Positions 1-7,027 of a DNA stretch of 7,759 nucleotides are shown here, one piece after another. Both the position numbers and the translations under genes were made by a program. The DNA comes from Candidatus Bandiella numerosa (GTDB taxonomy: Bacteria > Pseudomonadota > Alphaproteobacteria > Rickettsiales > Midichloriaceae). The notes beneath the pieces are model-generated. The model was not told where the DNA came from. It did not search any database and saw nothing but the letters and a program-made list of their open reading frames with translations. Position 1 is the stretch's first letter. Each line of letters opens with the position of its first letter. The stretch is from positions 1 to 7,759 of the forward strand of contig NZ_JAJBJD010000040.1 in assembly GCF_021811875.1 (NCBI RefSeq). Reading direction: 5' to 3'.

Positions 1-41
1 TTTTGTTCAGCGCTAAAATTTCTTTTTTCTTTTTTACTCAT
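1..41 (-). CDS. IS3-family transposase OrfA, N-terminus only (partial)
   Basis: An ATG at 41-39 on the minus strand opens a frame reading MSKKEKRNFSAEQ before the window ends. A basic start followed by an aromatic-S-x-E-(F/Q) motif is typical of the first residues of IS3/IS911-type OrfA proteins, the DNA-binding half of the transposase, which carry a helix-turn-helix just downstream. A purine-rich AAGAAG lies immediately before the ATG, closer than an ideal ribosome-binding site. Only 13 codons are visible, so the family call rests on this opening motif plus the IS-like end about 80 bp upstream. Another lysine-rich protein cannot be excluded. Confidence 0.5.
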   Translation of the reverse strand, partial: MSKKEKRNFSAEQ

Positions 42-120
42 ACTTCTTATTTTTTATTTATATTTTTATATCTTTTAGGAAATAAAACTACTCTTTTTGT
101 TGTCTGACTTTTTCAGTCCA
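1..120 (-). mobile_element. Left-edge IS3-like insertion sequence end (partial)
   Basis: Reading the minus strand from base 120, the sequence begins TGGACTG and continues through an A-rich stretch and a CAGACA run. This resembles the TG-starting terminal inverted repeats of IS3-family elements. About 80 bp inside it lies the start of a short reading frame that resembles an IS3 OrfA. The element runs off the left edge, so neither the second inverted repeat nor the target duplication can be checked. The boundary at base 120 is inferred from similarity to the family's end style. It would place the insertion 9 bp after the stop codon of the 199-residue gene. Confidence 0.45.
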
Positions 121-129
121 CTATATCTA

Positions 130-729
130 TCACCATGGATCTATACCACACTCATTGATTATAACACCTTTCTCATCAGCACAAAATTGCTCTTTATCGT
201 TCATATAATAAATTCCTAACATCTCAGCATGTTTGCTACTATCATAGAGAAAAGGCCAGTGTTTTTTACAATGTCTATTTCTATCATAGGTCAGCAATCT
301 ACCATCTCTATTAAAGCAGACATGTAGTGACATGGGAACTATAGACCAACTATTTGAATAACATACGCCCATGCTGTAGTTATGACACTTTATTTTCTGG
401 TTTGTACAGTAACTCCACGAATCTATTGGTCCTAATAAATCTTCTACTTCTTTTAGGGTCATATTCTTTTTTAAGTAATTAGATGTCAGATCATGATACA
501 TCTTGCATCTTCTTGCTAGATCTTTTGTACTTCCATCAGACCCCATTTCAGTTCTCGCTAATTTCCATTCATAACTATCAAACTTCCCTGCCATCAGGGG
601 CTTATAAGCAGACCAAGATGTCCAGCAAAAAAATGCAAATATCAATAATATTACGGCTATTACAGAGCAGATTATTGCCTTAATGGCAAACTTAAACAAT
701 CTTATAGCAATCATTTTGTATTTCATCAT
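130..729 (-). CDS. Membrane-anchored Cys-rich protein, candidate immunity protein to the lipase toxin
   Basis: A 199-residue protein with a basic N-terminus, one hydrophobic segment (about residues 12-36) and a soluble remainder. The positive charges before the segment predict the N-terminus inside and the bulk in the periplasm. The ectodomain carries eight cysteines (75, 108, 115, 123, 138, 154, 183, 194), enough for four disulfides. Residues 86-150 contain MTLKEVEDLLGPID, then YSMGVC, then LHVCFNRDGRLL. This resembles the 'MTxxEVxxLLG-P-D ... YxLG ... L.v.Fd.dGRl' layout of BamE/SmpA-like domains. I do not recognise a named family. Its ATG overlaps the TGA of the giant lipase gene (ATGA). 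A GAGAGG ribosome-binding sequence six bases upstream supports the first of the two ATGs. By position, coupling and likely periplasmic location it is a good candidate immunity protein for the lipase tip; that role is inferred. Confidence 0.8.
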   Translation of the reverse strand: MMKYKMIAIRLFKFAIKAIICSVIAVILLIFAFFCWTSWSAYKPLMAGKFDSYEWKLARTEMGSDGSTKDLARRCKMYHDLTSNYLKKNMTLKEVEDLLGPIDSWSYCTNQKIKCHNYSMGVCYSNSWSIVPMSLHVCFNRDGRLLTYDRNRHCKKHWPFLYDSSKHAEMLGIYYMNDKEQFCADEKGVIINECGIDPW

Positions 730-3700
730 TGATTGCCTCTCAGGCTATTTAATACTCCTATTCTATAATCTTTCCATTGCTCAAAGGTGTAGATTTCTTG
801 TATTCTTTTGTCTGCATCCCCATTTTTCTGGAATATAGGATGATTAGAATTATACTCTGTTTTAAATCTAATGTCCCAAGCATCCTTATTTAATTCATAA
901 GTATTAAATGTATTCCACTGTTCTTTATTAGTTAGTAAATTATAATTTACTGGAAATTTTTCATAATTAATTATTTCTATTGGACCGTCCTCATTAAATC
1001 CTTCTGTTATCGACTCTGATTTATGTAGGCTTAAAGTGTATTTTCCTATTATAGAATATTCATCATTTAATATAACAGGTCCAACTTCTGGAATGATATT
1101 GCCAGGATGCTCAATAATTATTGGATCAACTAAGTTAGTTCCATGCGAATTAATTCTATGTGGTCTAGCCTTAAATAACGTAGTTTTAGATTTTAGCTGA
1201 TCCAAATCAATATTTTGGAAGTTTGAATTAATAATTTCTTTCATCCCAGGGCCGTCATAATCTATCACTGCTTTAAAGTCATTTATTTCTTTAGCTCCAA
1301 CAAGTTGAGCTAAAGATCCACCTAGAGAGTGACCTAATACATAAAGCTCTTTATTATTGCCTATATATTGCATTACACCCTTATGAAATTCTAACGCTTT
1401 TTTATATTGATTAGGCAACTTTAACTTAAATAAATTATAATCATTAGTAAAATCTTTGCCAAACTCCTTCATTTGCTTTGAATTCGTAATCTCTGGAAAA
1501 TCAGTGCCTTTATACACCTCAAAGTAAACCTTACTACCATCTTCTAGTTGCGTAGAAAATAATGCTCCAAAAAATCCTGTGCTATCATCTCCTTTTTCGC
1601 TTGAGACTTGCTCCAATTTAATATTATTTAACTCTTTGTTAACTAACTCATCTTTTATAAGGTCCTGATCTGTTTTATAAACTATATCTTTTAAGGTACT
1701 AAGATGCTTAGCATTAATATGCTTCTTAGAAACCAAACCCTTAAACTTCTCTAAAGCAGTAGCAGATTTTTTTGCTTCGATATGATTTTTATCATCAAAT
1801 AAGTTGATATTTGTATTCTCAGTTTTTAAAGGTTTTACTCCGTCATTTTCAACTGGTTTTTCATCTATAATCTTTTTATTGGCAGATTGAACATGATTAG
1901 GATTGTCACCATTTGGATATTTAGCATTTTTTGGAATAACTAATGTTTCTTCTGCTTTAATCAAATCTGGATTTTCAATCCTATTCAACTTTATTAACTC
2001 TTCTTTTGTTACTCCATGCTTTAACGCTATTTTTCCTAATGTATCCCCTTGTTTAATAGAATATATGTTATCTGTATTTTCTGACTTTTTATCATCACCT
2101 ACGCCTAGATTATATTCAACTTTATTAACTCTTAAAACGTTTTTGTCGTCCACTTCTAAATTTTGGTCCAACTTGCTAGGCAAGCCAAGTGAATCAATAA
2201 ATTCTCCTGCTATTTTGATCCCCTCTATAACTGCAGGCGACATACATAGTGAAAAATCACCATCTCTTACGCATACACTTGGTCTTATTGAATTTGCAGT
2301 GTTATCAAGTCCAACTGACACTGCTGCATTTATTTCGGTTTGCTCTTTATTGTGATACTCTTTTGGCTTAACTGAATACTCTACTGATTCAGCCTTAATC
2401 TCTAAACTTCTTTCTCCCCCTATTTGCTCAGTGTAATACTTTAATTTTTCTGCAGTTACTTTGACATTTTCACCTGTAATTCTAGATATAAATTTGACTA
2501 ATGACTTTTCTTCTAGATTATCAGACATGCTGAATGAACCATATGGCATGACACTTCCGCTCCATCCAATAGTTACTCCTACTCCAAAACCACTACTTTC
2601 ACTCTCTTTTCTTATGCTATCCAGCTGGTCTTTAATTTCTATTTCCGAGGCATTAACATCTACTTCCTTGCCATCAATAATAGCTCCCTCTATGTTTAAT
2701 TTTTTATCTACTATGATTGCTACTATTTTTCCTTTTACATAAGCTGGTTTGTGTTTGATCTCTTCAAATTCAGCACTATATTCAGAGCCACTAAATCCTA
2801 GGCTTACACCGCTTAATGATACACCAATATCAAACCCTGAGCTTTCTCCACTTACTTTTTGGTTCACAGTTTCTTTCCCACCTTCTAGATTTAAATTATT
2901 TGCTTTAATCTCTGTTTTTTCATGGCCATGTACTTTAGATCCACCCGATACACTTACATCTCCTGCCGTTTCTATGTAGACCTCTTTTGCTTCCACATTA
3001 CTTTCTATGATAAAAGTCTTAGTTATTGTTGATTCTGTTTTAGAGTATCCAAAAGTAATTTTTGCAGACACATATTTACTTAACATAGCTGATACTACTG
3101 CTTCAGGAGCATCCATGCTAAACTTATCCTTAAAAAACTCCATATCTGCTTTGAAACCTGGTATCTCCATAGCAAGTTGTGTCATACCCCATAAATCTCC
3201 CGCTCCTTTCATATTACCTATTTGCTTCAGTGAATTTGCAAATGGTATATTGCTGAGTAAATTTGCTCCTTTGTTTTCTTTTGTTAATAAATCTATTGCT
3301 GGTGCACTTGGAGAAATTAAACCGCTTTTTTTACTAATAATCTCATAAAAGTTAGTAATTTTATGGGCCTCTATCTCTACACCTTCATTACACCTTATCC
3401 TAACTTTATCTCCTAATTTTTGCCTTGTACCTTCTATATCCCTCTTGCTATCAGCAATTTTCCTTTGGCCGTCTATTTGTTGCTGGTCATTTTCTTTGAA
3501 ATTAATTCCCTCTATTTTGCAGCCACCTTCCGATAATATTTCTACTCCTTCTTCTGAATATAAGCCTGCTATAGCGGTATCACTGATTGACCATCTTACT
3601 GATACTGAGCTGCTTCCAAATAATGTTGATTTTTTCTTATAATATTCATTAAGAGCATACTGAGTTATAGATTCTACTTCTACTTTATTCTTGCCATCTA

Positions 3701-6245
3701 ATGTGATTTTTCCTTTTGCACCTATTTCATTCCCTTTTCCTATTATATCATTCCCTGCTGTATATTTTACTTTACCTGCTGCATATTCTATATTTTTGTA
3801 TTGATCAATTCTATATTCTATAGATTTATAGTTTTTCCCATACTCTGCTTTGATTAGGTTGACTTTTTGTATACTTTCAAACTTAATATCTCTTCCTGCA
3901 TTACCTACTATATCTCCGGATACTAATTTGCTAGTACCACTTTGAATAATATCTCTATTTGCTTCGTAGTGCACATGTCCATTAATGACATAAACTGCTC
4001 CCTTATTTATTAATTTTGGCTCTGCTTTTTCTTTTATATCTTCACCAGAATGGACAATCATATTTCCTTTATCTATCGCTACTAATACACCTTCGTCTTT
4101 TATTTTTCCACTCTTTGTTACCCTTATATAGTTACCACCCATCACTTCTATTGCAGGGTTAGTGTTCATTTGACTAATTGCTGTGCCATCCTTATTTTTT
4201 ACTGCTACTCTATAATTTTCTGCCCTACCATTTTTTAATAGTGCCCAATGCTCTTCCATTCCTTTGATCGTATTTTTGCTCCAAAGATAATCACGATGCT
4301 CCTGAAATTTATTACTCTGCTCTTCTCTTATCATCCCTTGCACTTTCCCGCTACAACAAGATATTGTTATATCTTTCTCTGCTTCAAGGTGTAAATCACC
4401 ATCCCTAACAGAGACTTGCGTTTCATACATTGCTATTTCTTTACTAACCATATATAGTGCTCTAGAAGCTATTATTGGCAACTTTCCTTTTAGTATTTCT
4501 CCATTAATTTTCTCTACTCCCGCTGCAGTTAATATTGTTCGATACGCATTAATATACCCTTTTCCGCCTATAAATATATCTCCTTTATTAATAAATGAAC
4601 CGCATATATCTACTAAAAAATCGTTTTCTACTTCTATTAGTCCATAATTTTCAAAATTACTACCAAGATATGTAAAGCTGTTTACTTTAATAGAGTAGTA
4701 ACTATCGTCTACCTCTTTTGTTATCATTTTTTTATGTTCTTGAGATAAATGATTCATCTTATTGTATCTATCATTACTTGCTCTCTGCCAATTCTTATCA
4801 TTGTCGGCTACCCCATTTTGTATGGCAAATGCCTCTATATCACAGCTATGGTCTGCATTATTTTTAATACCTACACATTCATCCCAATATTTTTTATTTG
4901 CTTTATCTCTTTTTGCTTTGTCTTCAGCAAATATATCCCACGCTATTTTGTGTAATTCTTGACATTCATCCCATTTCTTATTTTTTTGTGGTATTTTAAT
5001 TTCATTATTATCTGATACTATTCCCCCTATAACTTTTAAATCTCCATCTATTTTTAAGTTTTGTCTTAAAAATCCTGGTACTAAGGTTAGCAATCCATTC
5101 TTATTATTCAAGCCAGATAAATTAATTCTTGCTTTTGAAATTATTTCAGTATTGCCGTGAAATAATATATTACTACCTTCTGATTTAAATTTTTCTGCGT
5201 ATATTATACTTTCATACAAGCACTTGTTATCCCCTATATTCCACTTGGAATTTATTAATTGAAGCTCTTTACTTTTTAAATAGAATTTATTACCCTTGGC
5301 TCCAGTAATATTGAATTCATTATTTTTAAATTCTATATTATCTGCTTCTATTAGCGCATTACCTAAAATATTTATTGATGGGTTGAATGATCTACTCATT
5401 GACTTAAATTTTAGATGACTTAGTACTTTTAAGTCTATTTTATCTAAGCTTATATCACCCCATATTTCTAAGCTTTCTCCTCTGATTGATGCTTGTTTTA
5501 TATTTAACCTACTTACTTCTACATGCCCTTTTGCGTCTATTACTATTTTATCTAGTGTATCACTTATTCCTGCTCTTAATTTTACGTCCTTCGCTTTTAC
5601 GTTAACTTCATTTATATTTTTGAATATATCTGTTTTCAATCCTAATATGTCAGCTATAACAAAGCAATCGTACTGTTTGTTTTTATAATTGTATTTGAGC
5701 TGCATTTTATTCTTAAAATTTTCCATATCAGATAATTTAGGATCGGGCTTAAAAGATTCTGGATCTTTATAACAATCTTCCCACTCACTATTAAGATTTA
5801 ACAGCCTAATATTATGATAAATGCTATCTTTTATTGAAATTCCGTCAGCATCTGCAACAGACAACACAATATTTCTACTTGCAAATATGTTACCTTTTAA
5901 TTCTAGTGGCTTACCATCGTTTTTTCCTTTTATGGCAACTTCTTCTACACAATCAGGTATTTGTAAAAGTATCCCTTTCTCTGTTAGTGAGCTTTTATCT
6001 AAATTTAATATTTTACTAATATCACATTCTTTATTGTAGCTAAAAAAGTCTGCATACATATCTTCAATGTGGCATATGTCATTATCAATATTTTGTAATT
6101 TGCTAAAATGTTGATTAATCTCCTCAATATTTGCAGTAATAGAAAATTTACATAGATCTACAATTTTATCTTGGTAACACCATTTTAAAGAATTATATTC
6201 ATCGGCAATACATGTGACATTATTATCTTCTAAATACTCAGACAT
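726..6245 (-). CDS. Giant hemagglutinin-repeat/LysM/lipase protein, polymorphic-toxin-like
   Basis: The 1839-residue product divides into five parts. Residues 1-100 are unrecognised. Residues 100-870 are short beta-strand repeats (GDISLDKIDL, ENYGLIEVENDF, GNAGRDIKFES), interrupted by a charged segment at 420-510. Residues 870-1240 resemble the second repeat region of filamentous hemagglutinin/CdiA, with KKKSTLFG at 870-877 followed by S/T-rich turns, and two Gly/Ser-rich units (ESSGFDIGVSLSG; ESSGFGVGVTIGWSG). Residues 1394-1438 are a LysM domain (YSIKQGDTLGKIALKHGV). Residues 1551-1745 are a class-3-type lipase: YKGTD at 1578-1582 in the oxyanion position, GHSLGG with nucleophile Ser1640, YDGPGM at 1663-1668 and probable catalytic His1741 (LSLH). 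The acid is probably Asp1707, not certain. The natural reading is a phospholipase-type toxin on a beta-helical stalk. No signal peptide or TPS domain is visible. An in-frame TAA lies 18 bp upstream of the ATG, which also lacks a clear ribosome-binding site, so the gene may be 5'-truncated or use another export route. Confidence 0.88.
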   Translation of the reverse strand: MSEYLEDNNVTCIADEYNSLKWCYQDKIVDLCKFSITANIEEINQHFSKLQNIDNDICHIEDMYADFFSYNKECDISKILNLDKSSLTEKGILLQIPDCVEEVAIKGKNDGKPLELKGNIFASRNIVLSVADADGISIKDSIYHNIRLLNLNSEWEDCYKDPESFKPDPKLSDMENFKNKMQLKYNYKNKQYDCFVIADILGLKTDIFKNINEVNVKAKDVKLRAGISDTLDKIVIDAKGHVEVSRLNIKQASIRGESLEIWGDISLDKIDLKVLSHLKFKSMSRSFNPSINILGNALIEADNIEFKNNEFNITGAKGNKFYLKSKELQLINSKWNIGDNKCLYESIIYAEKFKSEGSNILFHGNTEIISKARINLSGLNNKNGLLTLVPGFLRQNLKIDGDLKVIGGIVSDNNEIKIPQKNKKWDECQELHKIAWDIFAEDKAKRDKANKKYWDECVGIKNNADHSCDIEAFAIQNGVADNDKNWQRASNDRYNKMNHLSQEHKKMITKEVDDSYYSIKVNSFTYLGSNFENYGLIEVENDFLVDICGSFINKGDIFIGGKGYINAYRTILTAAGVEKINGEILKGKLPIIASRALYMVSKEIAMYETQVSVRDGDLHLEAEKDITISCCSGKVQGMIREEQSNKFQEHRDYLWSKNTIKGMEEHWALLKNGRAENYRVAVKNKDGTAISQMNTNPAIEVMGGNYIRVTKSGKIKDEGVLVAIDKGNMIVHSGEDIKEKAEPKLINKGAVYVINGHVHYEANRDIIQSGTSKLVSGDIVGNAGRDIKFESIQKVNLIKAEYGKNYKSIEYRIDQYKNIEYAAGKVKYTAGNDIIGKGNEIGAKGKITLDGKNKVEVESITQYALNEYYKKKSTLFGSSSVSVRWSISDTAIAGLYSEEGVEILSEGGCKIEGINFKENDQQQIDGQRKIADSKRDIEGTRQKLGDKVRIRCNEGVEIEAHKITNFYEIISKKSGLISPSAPAIDLLTKENKGANLLSNIPFANSLKQIGNMKGAGDLWGMTQLAMEIPGFKADMEFFKDKFSMDAPEAVVSAMLSKYVSAKITFGYSKTESTITKTFIIESNVEAKEVYIETAGDVSVSGGSKVHGHEKTEIKANNLNLEGGKETVNQKVSGESSGFDIGVSLSGVSLGFSGSEYSAEFEEIKHKPAYVKGKIVAIIVDKKLNIEGAIIDGKEVDVNASEIEIKDQLDSIRKESESSGFGVGVTIGWSGSVMPYGSFSMSDNLEEKSLVKFISRITGENVKVTAEKLKYYTEQIGGERSLEIKAESVEYSVKPKEYHNKEQTEINAAVSVGLDNTANSIRPSVCVRDGDFSLCMSPAVIEGIKIAGEFIDSLGLPSKLDQNLEVDDKNVLRVNKVEYNLGVGDDKKSENTDNIYSIKQGDTLGKIALKHGVTKEELIKLNRIENPDLIKAEETLVIPKNAKYPNGDNPNHVQSANKKIIDEKPVENDGVKPLKTENTNINLFDDKNHIEAKKSATALEKFKGLVSKKHINAKHLSTLKDIVYKTDQDLIKDELVNKELNNIKLEQVSSEKGDDSTGFFGALFSTQLEDGSKVYFEVYKGTDFPEITNSKQMKEFGKDFTNDYNLFKLKLPNQYKKALEFHKGVMQYIGNNKELYVLGHSLGGSLAQLVGAKEINDFKAVIDYDGPGMKEIINSNFQNIDLDQLKSKTTLFKARPHRINSHGTNLVDPIIIEHPGNIIPEVGPVILNDEYSIIGKYTLSLHKSESITEGFNEDGPIEIINYEKFPVNYNLLTNKEQWNTFNTYELNKDAWDIRFKTEYNSNHPIFQKNGDADKRIQEIYTFEQWKDYRIGVLNSLRGNQ
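735..745 (-). promoter_or_regulatory. Ribosome-binding site inside a small hairpin at the toxin/immunity junction
   Basis: On the minus strand the last codons of the lipase gene contain GCCTGAGAGGC, a perfect 4-bp inverted repeat (GCCT/AGGC) around a 3-base loop. The GAGAGG (736-741) is the best ribosome-binding sequence for the downstream ATG, at six bases spacing. Ribosomes finishing the lipase gene would open the stem, which fits coupled translation of the two proteins. The stem is short, so the effect may be weak. Confidence 0.5.
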
Positions 6246-6378
6246 TTTGAATTTGCAGTATTAAATGTATTTTATACTGCGATAGTTACATGATTTTTTC
6301 AACTATATTTTTGATTTGATAACATTAGACATATTCGGAAGAAAGAATGTACAAAGGAAGCATACCTTGATTTAACAT
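6246..6378. other. 133-bp non-coding gap between resolvase and lipase genes
   Basis: I see no reading frame of note in this gap on either strand and no remnant of a hemagglutinin signal or TPS domain. It contains the palindrome described separately and a poor promoter candidate for the lipase gene. The resolvase stop codon is followed on the minus strand by CAAGG...CCTTTG, a weak bulged stem without a T-run, so I see no convincing terminator. Read-through from the resolvase into the lipase gene is possible. Confidence 0.5.
6255..6280. repeat. Inverted repeat GCAGTAT/ATACTGC 9 bp before the lipase start
   Basis: Perfect 7-bp arms (6255-6261 and 6274-6280) flank a 12-bp AT-rich centre. On the minus strand the upstream arm overlaps a TATAAA (6271-6276) that could be a -10 box. 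A possible -35, TTGAAA, lies at 6297-6302, but the 20-bp spacing is too long for a good sigma-70 promoter. The position suits an operator, or a hairpin at the 5' end of the lipase message. No bound protein can be named. Confidence 0.45.
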
Positions 6379-6936
6379 TTATGAAATTTTTCGGTGATGT
6401 GAAATATATCTGTATATACTTGCCTTAGATAATTGATATTCACTCATTAAATCTTTAATTAAAGTGCCTTTTTTTCGCTTTTCTATTAATTCATTTATTT
6501 TAACATGAGATAATTTTTTCTTTTTTCCAAATATTGTGCCATTCTCCATAGCTTTTTTAATGCCATCAACTTGCCTTTCGCTTCTAAGCTCAGTTTCAAA
6601 TTGAGATATTGCGCCAAGCATATTGAATAATAGTCTACCAGTTGCATTAGTAGTATCGATATTTTGGTCTAAAACTTGCAAACTTACTTCTTTTCCCGCT
6701 AGAATTTCTGCGAGCTGGCATAGATGTAAGGTAGATCTAGCTAATCTATCTAATTTAGTGATAACTAATGTGTCGCCATCTCTTATATAATCTAGGCAAG
6801 CTTTTAATTGTGGTCTATTATATTCAATAGCACTCTTTTTTTCTTGATAGATTTTTTTACAATGTTTTAATTTGTCTAGTTGGACTTCTAAAGATTGACC
6901 AACTGAACTTACTCTTGCGTATCCTACTAGTGTCAC
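6379..6936 (-). CDS. Serine recombinase of the resolvase/invertase family
   Basis: A 185-residue small serine recombinase, which would cut and rejoin DNA at a short dyad through a phosphoserine intermediate. The catalytic domain begins GYARVSSVGQ with nucleophile Ser10 and Arg8. YNRPQL supplies Arg41, LDRLARS supplies Asp63-Arg64 and Arg67, and FETELRSER starts the long E-helix. The C-terminal part (about 142-180) carries a helix-turn-helix with IKDLMSEYQLSKASIYRYI. Length and order match Tn3-type resolvases and plasmid multimer resolvases, and all expected key residues are present, so it should be active. The start is a GTG at 6936-6934: an in-frame TGA lies 4-6 bases upstream, and the nearby ATG at 6943-6941 is out of frame. 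A near-consensus promoter and a res-like repeat array lie upstream. Resolvase is more likely than invertase because the sites sit beside the gene with no second copy in view. Confidence 0.93.
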   Translation of the reverse strand: MTLVGYARVSSVGQSLEVQLDKLKHCKKIYQEKKSAIEYNRPQLKACLDYIRDGDTLVITKLDRLARSTLHLCQLAEILAGKEVSLQVLDQNIDTTNATGRLLFNMLGAISQFETELRSERQVDGIKKAMENGTIFGKKKKLSHVKINELIEKRKKGTLIKDLMSEYQLSKASIYRYISHHRKIS

Positions 6937-6969
6937 GTTTCATTAAACTTAAGACTATATGAGAATTGC

Positions 6970-6998
6970 ATATTAAGACACTTTATGAGACATGTCAA
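6970..6998 (-). promoter_or_regulatory. Promoter of the resolvase gene
   Basis: On the minus strand a perfect -35 TTGACA (6998-6993) is followed by exactly 17 bp and a -10 TAATAT (6975-6970). This predicts a transcript starting near 6963, about 27 bases before the GTG start. Two of the TGAGA-type repeats cover the spacer, the -10 and the predicted start point. A protein bound to the array, most simply the resolvase itself, would therefore repress this promoter, as known for tnpR genes. Confidence 0.75.
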
Positions 6999-7027
6999 TC
7001 AAAGGTTTTCTCATAACGTACTTTTCG

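Noticed and set aside
106..118. GACT...AGTC inverted repeat as terminator after the immunity gene
   Set aside because: Only 4-bp arms with no following T-run on the minus strand; it lies in the probable IS terminal repeat.
483..683. Plus-strand 66-codon frame
   Set aside because: Antisense to the 199-residue gene, with no domain, start signal or context.
1903..3642. Several plus-strand reading frames of 65-150 codons (for example 1903-2355, 2461-2742, 2749-2979, 3007-3348, 3445-3642)
   Set aside because: All lie antisense inside the 1839-residue gene, which has clear domain matches. Their products are Ser/Pro/Leu-rich shadows without recognisable motifs or ribosome-binding sites.
4749..6039. 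Plus-strand hydrophobic frames at 4749-4962 and 5821-6039
   Set aside because: They are antisense to the stalk-coding region; the hydrophobicity comes from reading Lys/Glu/Asp-rich codons on the opposite strand.
726..6245. CdiA VENN/pretoxin motif
   Set aside because: No VENN or similar motif is present between the repeats and the lipase; a LysM domain and a linker occupy that place.
6271..6302. Promoter for the giant gene (TTGAAA and TATAAA)
   Set aside because: The 20-bp spacing is too long for confidence, so it is kept only as a note in the palindrome entry.
6341..6368. Possible terminator after the resolvase gene
   Set aside because: The CAAGG/CCTTTG stem is short and bulged, and no U-tract follows it.
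6379..6936. DNA invertase switching the downstream toxin gene on and off
   Set aside because: No pair of inverted crossover sites flanks a segment here; the single dyad-centred array beside the recombinase fits a resolvase.
6983..7016. 34-bp inverted repeat as a Tn3-type site II
   Set aside because: The length matches, but the half-sites face the opposite way from those of the 24-bp dyad, so I did not assign it as a canonical site II.
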